DNA from: CALIZF01 sp046292445
GTDB taxonomy: Bacteria; Pseudomonadota; Alphaproteobacteria; Rhodobacterales; Rhodobacteraceae
Direction: 5' to 3'
DNA: 64,000 nt
Assembly (NCBI GenBank): GCA_046292445.1
Contig: JBKBQT010000008.1
Location: forward strand, 73,675-137,674
Positions 1 through 7,141 of the stretch are shown piece by piece. A program made the translations under genes and the position numbers. The number at the start of each line of letters is the position of its first letter. Within the stretch, counting starts at the first letter, position 1. The notes below the pieces were generated by a model. The model saw nothing but the letters and a program-made list of their open reading frames with translations, was not told the origin of the DNA and made no database searches.

Positions 1-123
1 GAAGCGCTGATCCGCGCCAATCCCTATACCGGCAGCCGGCTGCACCTCGAGATGCAGGAAGCGCCCTGCGACTGGCGCCATGGCAACCGGTTCGCCGGCG
101 GGGCGCCTGCACGCAAGGCGTGA
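1..123 (+). CDS. 3' end of an unidentified protein (partial)
   Basis: An open frame runs from the first base of the window to a TGA ending at 123, giving the last 40 residues of a protein whose start lies outside the window. The visible tail contains Asn-Pro-Tyr and His-Leu-Glu-Met-Gln-Glu segments and a low-complexity Gly/Ala/Pro/Arg end. I do not recognise a family from so short a piece. It converges on the Hen1-like gene, whose stop lies 33 bp further on. Coding is supported by codon use typical of the region (G or C in most third positions), but a fortuitous open frame is possible in DNA this GC-rich. Confidence 0.5.
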   Translation, partial: EALIRANPYTGSRLHLEMQEAPCDWRHGNRFAGGAPARKA

Positions 124-156
124 CGCGGCGGGGTGCGATGTGTGCTGCGGCGGGCG

Positions 157-762
157 TCAGCCCGGCGGCCTGCGCCGGAACACCGCCATCTGGCTCGCCC
201 CGCCGAGGTCGGGGTGCCGCCCGCCGATGTCGGCATAGGACGCGTCATAGCCATGCCGACCCGCCACCCCCGCGCCCCAGCGCCGGAACCGCGCCCGGCC
301 CCATTCGAACCGGTGTCCGGGGTGGCGAAAGCGCGCCGGCGGCACCCCGAGGAGCGGGTTGAACTCGGCATTCGGGGTGGTGACGATCACCGTCCCCGGG
401 CGCATCGCCTCAAAGACGGCCGTTTCCAGGCGCGACAGATGCGCAGGGTCGAGATGCTCGATCACCTCGACAAGCGCCGCGCAATCGAACCCGGCCAGCG
501 CCGCGCCGGCCTCGGTGACCGAGCGCTCGACCAGGTCGATCGCTGCGCCGCGCCGATCGGTATCCGCGAGCCGCGCCCTGAGCCGGTCGAGCGCGGGGCG
601 CGACAGGTCGATCCCGACGATGCGCGCGATCCCCGGCTCGTCCGCAAGGCGCAGAACCAGATCGCCGTCGCCGCATCCGAGGTCGAGCACCCGGCGCGCC
701 CCGCAGCCGCGGATGACCGCAACCACCGCACCCAGCCGTTCGTCATGCAGCCATGATGCCAC
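157..762 (-). CDS. Hen1-type RNA 3'-terminal ribose 2'-O-methyltransferase, methyltransferase domain only
   Basis: A 201-residue class I SAM-dependent methyltransferase. The SAM loop VLDLGCGDGD is at residues 25-34. The HEN1 family signature follows: EVIEHL at 99-104 gives the Glu-x-x-Glu-His metal ligands, VIVTTPN is at 125-131, and RHPGHRFEW at 146-154 supplies the further His. Known HEN1 enzymes methylate the 2'-OH of the 3'-terminal nucleotide of RNA; in many bacteria Hen1 works with the Pnkp repair ligase and has a long N-terminal domain. Here that domain is absent: the protein begins about 24 residues before the SAM loop, and no Pnkp gene is visible. Metal binding and 2'-O-methylation of RNA ends are therefore likely from motifs, but the substrate is inferred. 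It is convergent with the partial gene on its left. Confidence 0.8.
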   Translation of the reverse strand: MASWLHDERLGAVVAVIRGCGARRVLDLGCGDGDLVLRLADEPGIARIVGIDLSRPALDRLRARLADTDRRGAAIDLVERSVTEAGAALAGFDCAALVEVIEHLDPAHLSRLETAVFEAMRPGTVIVTTPNAEFNPLLGVPPARFRHPGHRFEWGRARFRRWGAGVAGRHGYDASYADIGGRHPDLGGASQMAVFRRRPPG

Positions 763-822
763 GCCCGATCCCCCGGCCTGCGCGGCCCGGCCGCAAGGCG
801 GCGTCCCGCTGGTTCTGCGCCT

Positions 823-1041
823 TCAGGCGGCGCGCCCGTCCGCAAGGCCGAGCGCCGCCGCCGCGCTTTCGTGAACATAGCGCTTGTCGCAATAGCCGCA
901 GTCGATCCAGCCGCGATCCTCGGGGATGACCAGCCAGACGCGCGGGTGCCCCAGCGCGCCGATACCGCCGTCGCAAGCGACCTTCCAGCGGCGCACGACC
1001 TCGGTCTCGGGGGCGGGGTGGGGCGGGACTTGGTTGGTCAT
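823..1041 (-). CDS. small zinc-finger (CHCC-type) protein
   Basis: A 72-residue protein with the zf-CHCC arrangement related to the NDUFS6 subunit of respiratory complex I: a conserved Val-Ala-Cys-Asp-Gly-Gly segment, then Gly-His-Pro-Arg-Val-Trp, then Cys-Gly-Tyr-Cys and a basic Lys-Arg-Tyr. The Cys/His/Cys/Cys set would bind one zinc ion. The start at 1041 is chosen because an AAGGA sequence lies just upstream and the residues before it look non-coding. Free-standing copies of this domain are common in alphaproteobacteria; their role, including any contact with complex I, is not established here. The gene is on the same strand as the Hen1-like gene, about 60 bp upstream of it, and downstream of the aldehyde dehydrogenase. 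Confidence 0.8.
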   Translation of the reverse strand: MTNQVPPHPAPETEVVRRWKVACDGGIGALGHPRVWLVIPEDRGWIDCGYCDKRYVHESAAAALGLADGRAA

Positions 1042-1132
1042 GGTCGCGGTCCTTGAAGGGCGGGCGCAGGATAGCGGATCGGCGTGGCAAGGCAAGGCGG
1101 CGTGGGGGCCGCTTCCCCGGCCGACCGGCCGG

Positions 1133-2581
1133 CTATTCCGCCGCCTCGGCCGCCCAGCCGGAGATCGACTTGACCTCCATGAACTCCTCCAGCCCCCAGG
1201 TGCCGCCCTCGCGGGCGCGGCCCGACAGGCCGACGCCGCCGAACGGGGCGCCGGCGCCGCGCGACATCCCGTTCATCTCGACCATCCCCGACCGCAGCCG
1301 CCGCGCCAGCCGGTTGCGCCGCGCGCCGTCGGCAGTCTGGACATAGTTGGTCAGCCCGTAGGGCGTATCGTTGGCAATCGCCAGCGCCTCGTCCTCGGTG
1401 TCGAAGGGGATCATGGCGAGCACCGGGCCAAAGATTTCCTCGCGCTCGATGGTCATGCCCGGCTTGACGTCGGCAAAGACGGTCGGCTTGACGAAGAACC
1501 CGCGGTTGAGGTGCTCGGGCCGCCCCGGCCCGCCGGCGACCAGCCGCGCGCCCTCGGCGATGCCGATCTCGATATAGCGCTGGATCTGCTCCCACTGGCG
1601 CTTGTTGACCACCGGGCCAAGGTGCCGGCCGGGCTCGGACGCCGGGCCGACCCGGGTCGCTTCGGCCAGCTCGCGCGCGATCTCCACCGCCTGATCGTAG
1701 ATCGGCCGCTCCACCAGCATCCGCGAGGGCGCGTTGCACGACTGTCCGGTGTTCTCGAACATGTGCCGCACGCCGCGCTTGACCGCCTTGTCGTCGGCAT
1801 CGGCAAAGATCAGGTTCGCGCCCTTGCCGCCGAGTTCCAGCGTCACGCGCTTGAGCGTCTCGGCCGCCGCCGCCGTGATCGCCCGCCCGGCGCGGGTGGA
1901 GCCGGTGAAGCTGATCATCTGCACGTCCGGGTGGCGCGACAACTGGCTGCCGACCCCCGCGCCGTCGCCGTTCACGAGGTTGAACACCCCGGGCGGCACG
2001 CCCGCGTCATGCACCATCTGCGCGAAGAGGAGCGAGGACAGCGGCGCCTCCTCGCTCGGCTTGAGCACCATCGTGCAGCCCGCCAAGAGCGCCGCCGGCA
2101 CCTTGAGCGCGACCTGGTTCATCGGCCAGTTCCACGGCGTGATGAGGCCGACGACCCCGATCGGCTCGTGCGCGATCATCGCGCCCGGGGTGCCGTCGCC
2201 CAGCGGGCGCAAAAGCTGCATCGACTTGAAGGCGGTGATGAAATTGCGGATGTGCCAGTTGCCCGACGGCGCCTGCTCCTTGCGGGCGAAGTCGATCGGC
2301 GCGCCCATCTCGAGGCTGATGGCCTGCGCCATCTCCTCCATCCGGTCCTCGTAGATGGCCAGCAGCCGCTCGACGGCCGCCAGCCGTTCGTTCGGGTCGG
2401 TTTCGGCCCACATCGGCCCGGCGGCCTTGGCGGCGGCGACGGCGGCATCGGTGTCGGCCTGTCCGCCGAGGCTGATGACGGCGCAGGGTTCCTCGGTCGA
2501 GGGGTCGATGACGTGATAATCGGTGCCCTGCCGCGCGGGGGCCCACTGGCCGCCGATGTAGAAGTCGCGTTTCTCGATCAT
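1133..2581 (-). CDS. NAD(P)-dependent aldehyde dehydrogenase
   Basis: A 482-residue member of the aldehyde dehydrogenase superfamily, the usual length. Visible landmarks are the PWNWPMNQ segment lining the cofactor site, the FTGSTRAGRAI loop, the general-base Glu in LELGGKGANL, the nucleophilic Cys in NTGQSCNAPSR, and the EEIFGPVLAMIPF motif. It should oxidise an aldehyde to the carboxylate in the cytoplasm; the substrate cannot be told from sequence. The start at 2581 has a GGGAGA ribosome-binding site; a longer upstream frame has none. It is divergent from the VPLPA protein gene, with 169 bp between the two starts. Confidence 0.9.
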   Translation of the reverse strand: MIEKRDFYIGGQWAPARQGTDYHVIDPSTEEPCAVISLGGQADTDAAVAAAKAAGPMWAETDPNERLAAVERLLAIYEDRMEEMAQAISLEMGAPIDFARKEQAPSGNWHIRNFITAFKSMQLLRPLGDGTPGAMIAHEPIGVVGLITPWNWPMNQVALKVPAALLAGCTMVLKPSEEAPLSSLLFAQMVHDAGVPPGVFNLVNGDGAGVGSQLSRHPDVQMISFTGSTRAGRAITAAAAETLKRVTLELGGKGANLIFADADDKAVKRGVRHMFENTGQSCNAPSRMLVERPIYDQAVEIARELAEATRVGPASEPGRHLGPVVNKRQWEQIQRYIEIGIAEGARLVAGGPGRPEHLNRGFFVKPTVFADVKPGMTIEREEIFGPVLAMIPFDTEDEALAIANDTPYGLTNYVQTADGARRNRLARRLRSGMVEMNGMSRGAGAPFGGVGLSGRAREGGTWGLEEFMEVKSISGWAAEAAE

Positions 2582-2750
2582 GGCCGGTTCTCCCATTTTG
2601 GCGCAGCGTGGCACCGGCGGGCGGGCGCCGCAAGCCCGGCCGTGCCGCGCCTTGCGCGGGGGCGAGACCGCGCCGGACAGCATGGGCATGTCACAGGTCG
2701 GTCATCGAGCGCGGGTAACCACCCGCCGGAAGTTTCGAAGAGGATACCCC

Positions 2751-4154
2751 ATGGGTCGCTCAATCCTGCTTGCCGGCACCGCCGTTCTTGCCCTCGCCCT
2801 CGCCCCCGAGGCGCGGGCCTGCTCGCTCAGCGCGCTTACCCTCACCTGCGTCGGGGCCAACGGGCCGCAGGCGAGCGCGCTGTCGGACCTGACCGTGACC
2901 ATCGAGACGGGCGCCAGCGTCACCAAGCCCAACGAGACGCCGAACGCGCCGGCCCTGCTGCTGTCGGGCGACCGGGTGCGGGTGGACAACGCGGGCACGA
3001 TCCTGGCCGAGCGGACGACGGGCGACAATGCCAACGCCGGCATCCAGGGGACGGGCAGCAATCTGACCGTGGTCAACGCGGGCGCGATCACCAGCGCCAG
3101 CCGCGGCATCCATATCACCGGCGGCACGGGCGGCTTTACCCTGACGAACGAAGCGGGCGCGACGATCACGGCCGTGCGCCAGGCGGTGCGCACGCTCAAC
3201 GCACTCGCGCTGCCGAATTCGACCGTGACGAACCACGGCACGATCACCTCGACCGGCGACCGGGCGATCCAGCTTCGCGGGCCGGGGGCGCGCGTGTTCA
3301 ACTATGGCGACCTCTTCGGCGGCGACGAGGTGATCGAGGCGCGGCAGGGATTCACCCTCTACAACGAAGGCACCATCGTCGCCGCCCCGACCACGACCGA
3401 TGCGGACGGGGTGCAGTTCGCGTCGGGCACGGTGGTCAACCACGGCCTGATCTCGGGCACCGACGACGGGATCGACGTGGACGAGGGGTCGATCTTCAAT
3501 GGCGCCACCGGGATCATCCGCGCCCGCATGGGCGGCGCGGGGTCGGGGATCGATATCGACCCGTTCTACGAGCCGACCGATCCGGCCGACAACCGCCGGT
3601 CGGGCGATCTGTCGATCGTCAACGAGGGGTTGATCGAAGGGCCGCGCGCCATCGGGTCCGATGACCATGCGCAGAACCGCATCACCGTGACCAACCGCGG
3701 CACGCTGATGGGCGGCACCGGCACGGCCATCGCCTTTGCGCCGCTGCAGGGCGACAGCAGCGTGACGAACGAGATGAACGGGATCATCATCGGCGATGTG
3801 ATCTTCGGTGCCGGCAACGATGTCTTCGGGCTCGCGGCGCTCGGGATGAATGCGGCGATCCGGGGCGTGATCGACGGCGGCGCCGGGCTCGATACCGTCC
3901 GGCTCGACTACAGCCTCGCCGACATCCTCGGCTTCGACGTGACCGGCAACCGGGTCGATCTGCTGCTGGCGCTGACCCCGCGGCAGACCTTTGACGCGAC
4001 CTTCCTGAACTTCGAGGCCTGGTCGGTCGGCGGGATCGACTATACCACGGCCGAGCTGCGCGCCGCGCTCGCCCCGGTGCCGCTGCCGGCGGGGCTGCCT
4101 CTCATGGCGCTGGGCCTCGGCGGGCTCGCGCTCTTGCGCCGCCGCCGCGGTTGA
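2751..4154 (+). CDS. secreted repeat protein with VPLPA-type C-terminal sorting signal
   Basis: A 467-residue exported protein. Residues 1-27 form a signal peptide (basic start, hydrophobic core, Ala-Arg-Ala cleavage region). The body is made of imperfect repeats of about 20-30 residues, rich in Gly, Asn and Thr, with recurring Val-x-Asn-x-Gly-x-Ile and Asn-His-Gly-Thr-Ile strands, the pattern of a right-handed beta-helix or autotransporter passenger. The C-terminus is VPLPAGLPLM, a hydrophobic stretch, then an Arg cluster: the VPLPA-CTERM tripartite signal, expected to be processed by an exosortase-like enzyme and to direct the protein to the cell surface. No exosortase gene is in the window. 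An AGAGGA site precedes the ATG at 2751. Function unknown; a structural or adhesive surface role is a guess. Confidence 0.8.
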   Translation: MGRSILLAGTAVLALALAPEARACSLSALTLTCVGANGPQASALSDLTVTIETGASVTKPNETPNAPALLLSGDRVRVDNAGTILAERTTGDNANAGIQGTGSNLTVVNAGAITSASRGIHITGGTGGFTLTNEAGATITAVRQAVRTLNALALPNSTVTNHGTITSTGDRAIQLRGPGARVFNYGDLFGGDEVIEARQGFTLYNEGTIVAAPTTTDADGVQFASGTVVNHGLISGTDDGIDVDEGSIFNGATGIIRARMGGAGSGIDIDPFYEPTDPADNRRSGDLSIVNEGLIEGPRAIGSDDHAQNRITVTNRGTLMGGTGTAIAFAPLQGDSSVTNEMNGIIIGDVIFGAGNDVFGLAALGMNAAIRGVIDGGAGLDTVRLDYSLADILGFDVTGNRVDLLLALTPRQTFDATFLNFEAWSVGGIDYTTAELRAALAPVPLPAGLPLMALGLGGLALLRRRRG

Positions 4155-4286
4155 GACCGCGCGGACCCGGGGCGGGCCTGCACCGATGTCGCAGGCCCGC
4201 CCCGGGTGTTGCATCTCGCGCGAGCATCCCGATTTGAAGAAGGCGCCGCGACACGCGCGGCGGCATGCCGACAGGAGACTTCGCCC

Positions 4287-4943
4287 ATGGCCTTGCGCAT
4301 CAACGACATCGCCCCGAACTTCACCGCCGACAGCACAGACGGCCCGATCACGCTGCACGACTGGATCGGCGACAGCTATGCGATCCTGTTCAGCCATCCC
4401 AAGGATTTCACGCCCGTCTGCACCACCGAATTCGGCGCCGTGGCGCGGATGGCCGAGGAATTCGCCCGCCGCGGCACCAAGGTCGCCGGCATCTCGGTCG
4501 ATCCGGTCGAGGAGCACCTGCGCTGGAAGGCGGATATCGAGGCGGTGTCGGGCCGGCCCGTGACCTTCCCGATCTTCGCCGACAGCGATCTGACCATCGC
4601 CAAGCTCTATGACATGATGCCGGCCGAAGCAGTTCTGCCCGATGGCCGGACGGCCGCCGCGACGGCGACGGTGCGCAGCACCTTCATCATCGGCCCCGAC
4701 AAGCGCATCCGCCTGATGCTGATCTATCCGATGTCGGTCGGGCGCAACTTCGACGAGATCCTGCGGGCGCTGGACGCCATTCGCGCCACCGATGGCGCGC
4801 CGCTGGCCACGCCGGCCGACTGGCGGCCGGGCGAGGACATGATCGTGGCGCTGACGCTGCCGACCGCCGAGGCCGAGGCGAAATTCGGCAGCGTGGATGT
4901 CGTGCTGCCCTATCTGCGCAAGGTCAAGGTGCCGGCCGCCTGA
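4287..4943 (+). CDS. 1-Cys peroxiredoxin (Prx6-type)
   Basis: A 218-residue thiol peroxidase that would reduce hydrogen peroxide and organic hydroperoxides. The peroxidatic Cys lies in DFTPVCTTEFG (family pattern P-V-C-T-T-E of the Prx6 group), near residue 45, after HPK. No resolving Cys is evident in the second half, and the long C-terminal region (RSTFIIGPDKRIRL, then YPMSVGRN) matches the Prx6 type and its dimerisation part. The start at 4287 follows an ACAGGAGA ribosome-binding site; upstream in-frame codons look non-coding. The last 20 bp overlap, tail to tail, with the DUF6525 gene on the other strand. Confidence 0.92.
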   Translation: MALRINDIAPNFTADSTDGPITLHDWIGDSYAILFSHPKDFTPVCTTEFGAVARMAEEFARRGTKVAGISVDPVEEHLRWKADIEAVSGRPVTFPIFADSDLTIAKLYDMMPAEAVLPDGRTAAATATVRSTFIIGPDKRIRLMLIYPMSVGRNFDEILRALDAIRATDGAPLATPADWRPGEDMIVALTLPTAEAEAKFGSVDVVLPYLRKVKVPAA

Positions 4944-5235
4944 CCCCGGCCGCGGCGGCCGGGTGCCCCCGGCCCCAGATGCGCGCGGCATCCCGGGCGA
5001 TGCTGCGCGCCTCGGCCGCGTCGAGACGGGCGAGGGCATCGGCCTCGCAGCCCGTCTCTGCCATCGCCCGATGCCACAGGCGCAGGGCGCTCGCCACGCT
5101 CCAGGGCAGTGCCGCCCGCTGGAGCCAGCGGCGCAAGGCCGGGGGCAGGCGATCGAAGGCGGCCATCGGCGCAGCCTGACGGTGTCGCAGCGTCGTGACG
5201 ATGTTGCGCCGCGCCCGTCCCGCCCGCCTAGCCAT
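4924..5235 (-). CDS. DUF6525 family protein
   Basis: A 103-residue basic protein resembling the DUF6525 family of Rhodobacterales: an Arg-rich start with a Thr-Thr-Leu-Arg segment, then FDRLPPALRRWL, an AALPWS motif, a Leu-Arg-Leu-Trp segment, and a C-terminal helix with LDAAEARSIARDAARIWG. No catalytic motif or membrane segment is visible. It is the third gene of an apparent operon: its start overlaps the end of the DUF1826 gene by 8 bp, which suggests translational coupling and shared zinc-dependent control. Family assignment is from remembered motif pattern and is moderately sure. Function unknown. Confidence 0.7.
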   Translation of the reverse strand: MARRAGRARRNIVTTLRHRQAAPMAAFDRLPPALRRWLQRAALPWSVASALRLWHRAMAETGCEADALARLDAAEARSIARDAARIWGRGHPAAAAGVRRPAP

Positions 5236-5839
5236 GCCCGTGATCCCCCGCGTCGATCACCAGCACCAGTCGCACCACACCGGTCCCGGCGATGGGGGGC
5301 GAGCGATGGACGAGCGCGCAGCCCGCGCCGGGCCAGAGCCGCCCGCGGAACATCCCCGCCGCGCCCGTCGCCATCCGCTGCACCGGATCGGGATCGCCGC
5401 CGACCCGGGCGGTGCCGTATTCCGTCCCCGGCCCGCGATAGCTGCACAGGAGCCGCGCCGTCACCATGTCGCAGTGAAACCGGCGGCAGGCATCGCCCGT
5501 GACCACGTCGAGCCGGAGGTGCAGGTGCCCCGTCGCCATGATCGCGGCAAAGCGGCGGGCCAGCGCCGCGACATCGGCGACAAGCGCGGCGCGCAGCCCG
5601 CCCGCCGGCGCACCGGCGATGGTGCAGGCCTCGTCCACCGCCGCGCCCGCATCGGCCGCGGCCACGCAGGCCCGCAGCCGTGGCAGGTTCGAGGGCGGCA
5701 ACAGCGCCAGCGCATGAAGAAGGTCGGCGTCGAGCCGGCGATCCCAGATCGCCGCGGCGCAGCCGGCCTCGTGGATCGCCGCCAGGATCTCCGGCGACGG
5801 ATCGACGGCGATGCGCGCCGCCGGCATGCCGTCCCTCAT
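5228..5839 (-). CDS. DUF1826 family protein
   Basis: A 203-residue protein matching the DUF1826 family. The conserved C-terminal half has a CRRFHCDMV segment (Cys, His, Cys), then LLCSYRGPGTEY, AGMFRG, and a final HRSPPI motif, giving several potential metal ligands. The start at 5839 overlaps the stop of the upstream GTPase gene as ATGA, so the two are probably translationally coupled. DUF1826 genes are known to sit beside CobW/COG0523 GTPases in Zur-controlled loci, so a role in zinc limitation (client or partner of the metallochaperone) is inferred. An in-frame ATG at 5827 is an alternative start. No biochemical activity is known to me. Confidence 0.8.
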   Translation of the reverse strand: MRDGMPAARIAVDPSPEILAAIHEAGCAAAIWDRRLDADLLHALALLPPSNLPRLRACVAAADAGAAVDEACTIAGAPAGGLRAALVADVAALARRFAAIMATGHLHLRLDVVTGDACRRFHCDMVTARLLCSYRGPGTEYGTARVGGDPDPVQRMATGAAGMFRGRLWPGAGCALVHRSPPIAGTGVVRLVLVIDAGDHGHG

Positions 5840-7038
5840 GCCGCCTCGCGCCGCCAGGACGGAAAGGGGTCGGGCAGGTGCGCCCAGGCCGCTGGGGTGT
5901 AGGCCGCCGCCGGCACGAGTGCGCCATCCAGCGCGGCCGTGATCGCGGCGCGGTCCATGCCGTGGCCGATGAACACGATCTCCTGCCGCCGGTCGCCCCA
6001 GGGTTCGACCCAGTGTTCCATCATCTTGGCGACCGCGCCGCGGTCCTGCGGCCAGCGGTCGCGCGGGATCGCGGCCCACCAGCCGCCCAGCGGCGCCACC
6101 GACGACACGGCGCCCGCCAGCGCAAACTCGGCCACCCAGTTGGGCCTTGTGGCGATCCAGAAATGCCCCTTGGCGCGGATCACGCCGGGCAGGGGGCCAT
6201 TCAGGACCGCATGCACCCGCGCCGGATCGAAGGGGCGCCGCGCGCGATAGACGAAGGACGTGATGCCGTATTCCTCGGTCTCGGGCACATGGTCGGCGTG
6301 ACCGTAAAGCTCCTGCGCCCAGAGCGGATGCTGGTGCGCGCGGTCGAAGTCGAACAGGCCGGTGTCGAGGATGTCGGTGGCGGCGACGCGCGCATGGTCG
6401 GTCTCGATCAGCCGGGCGACCGGGTTGAGCGCCTTGATGATCTTGCGCGCCGCATCGGCCCGGTCCGGCCCCGCATCGGTCACCTTGTTGAGCACGATCA
6501 CATCGGCAAATTCGATCTGGTCGGTCAGAAGGTTGACGAGGCTCCGGTTGTCCCCCTCGCCCGCCACTTCACCGCGGTCGCCCAGAAAGTCGTGGGACGA
6601 GAAATCGCGCAGCAGGTTGATCGCATCGACCACCGTCACCATCGTGTCGAGCCGCGCGACATCGCCGAGGCTCCGCCCCTCGGCATCACGGAAATCGAAT
6701 GTCGCGGCGACCGGCAGCGGTTCGGACACGCCGGTCGATTCGATCAGCAGCGCGTCGAACCGGCCCGCCTCGGCCAGCCGGCGCACCTCGATCATCAGAT
6801 CCTCGCGCAGCGTGCAGCAGATGCAGCCGTTCGACATCTCGACCAGCCGCTCCTCGCCGCGCTTGAGGTCGGCGCCCGCGGCGATCAGGTCGGCGTCGAT
6901 GTTGACCTCGGACATGTCGTTGACGATCACCGCGACGCGGCGCCCGGCGCGGTTGTTGAGCACATGGTTGAGCAGCGTCGTCTTGCCGGCCCCGAGAAAG
7001 CCGGACAGGACGGTGACGGGCAGGCGGGTGTCGGGCAT
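5836..7038 (-). CDS. CobW/COG0523-family GTP-binding metallochaperone (zinc-responsive type)
   Basis: A 400-residue G3E GTPase. The P-loop GFLGAGKTT is at residues 13-21, the family metal-binding motif CICC at 72-75, and the guanine-specificity segment is VLNKVTD. The C-terminal half is the CobW_C domain with HFWIATRP. Proteins of this family use GTP binding to deliver metal, mainly Zn, to target proteins. Assignment to zinc rather than cobalt comes from context: the gene is preceded by a Zur-like palindrome over its promoter and followed by DUF1826, and the cobalamin gene cobS lies elsewhere. The start at 7038 has a nearby GAGGAA site. It begins a three-gene operon with DUF1826 and DUF6525. 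Confidence 0.9.
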   Translation of the reverse strand: MPDTRLPVTVLSGFLGAGKTTLLNHVLNNRAGRRVAVIVNDMSEVNIDADLIAAGADLKRGEERLVEMSNGCICCTLREDLMIEVRRLAEAGRFDALLIESTGVSEPLPVAATFDFRDAEGRSLGDVARLDTMVTVVDAINLLRDFSSHDFLGDRGEVAGEGDNRSLVNLLTDQIEFADVIVLNKVTDAGPDRADAARKIIKALNPVARLIETDHARVAATDILDTGLFDFDRAHQHPLWAQELYGHADHVPETEEYGITSFVYRARRPFDPARVHAVLNGPLPGVIRAKGHFWIATRPNWVAEFALAGAVSSVAPLGGWWAAIPRDRWPQDRGAVAKMMEHWVEPWGDRRQEIVFIGHGMDRAAITAALDGALVPAAAYTPAAWAHLPDPFPSWRREAA

Positions 7039-7050
7039 GGGTTCCTCGCT

Positions 7051-7070
7051 TGTTATGTGATAGTATAACA
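7051..7070. promoter_or_regulatory. Zur-like operator
   Basis: An inverted repeat TGTTAT-N8-ATAACA, the pattern of alphaproteobacterial Zur boxes, lies 13 bp before the CobW GTPase start and covers the predicted -10 element. Zinc-bound Zur here would block transcription. Seen directly: the palindrome. Inferred: the regulator's identity. Confidence 0.65.
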
Positions 7071-7089
7071 ATTGCGAGGTGATGGGCAA
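7062..7089 (-). promoter_or_regulatory. predicted promoter of the CobW-DUF1826-DUF6525 operon
   Basis: On the minus strand, TTGCCC (7084-7089) and TATACT (7062-7067) are separated by 16 bp, a plausible sigma-70 promoter. The -10 lies inside the Zur-like palindrome. Confidence 0.5.
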
Positions 7090-7141
7090 GGCCCGCCGCC
7101 TTGGCCCGGACGTGCTGCCGGGCCTGCGGATCGCGGTCCGC

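Noticed and set aside
926..3664. Very long plus-strand open frame (over 900 codons) opposite the aldehyde dehydrogenase
   Set aside because: It is the complementary strand of a clear aldehyde dehydrogenase plus part of the VPLPA gene in another frame; its protein is Arg/Gly/Ala-rich low complexity with no family pattern, as expected in GC-rich DNA.
2760..5927. Minus-strand open frame of over 1000 codons
   Set aside because: It crosses the VPLPA, peroxiredoxin and DUF1826 genes in a wrong frame and has no recognisable domain.
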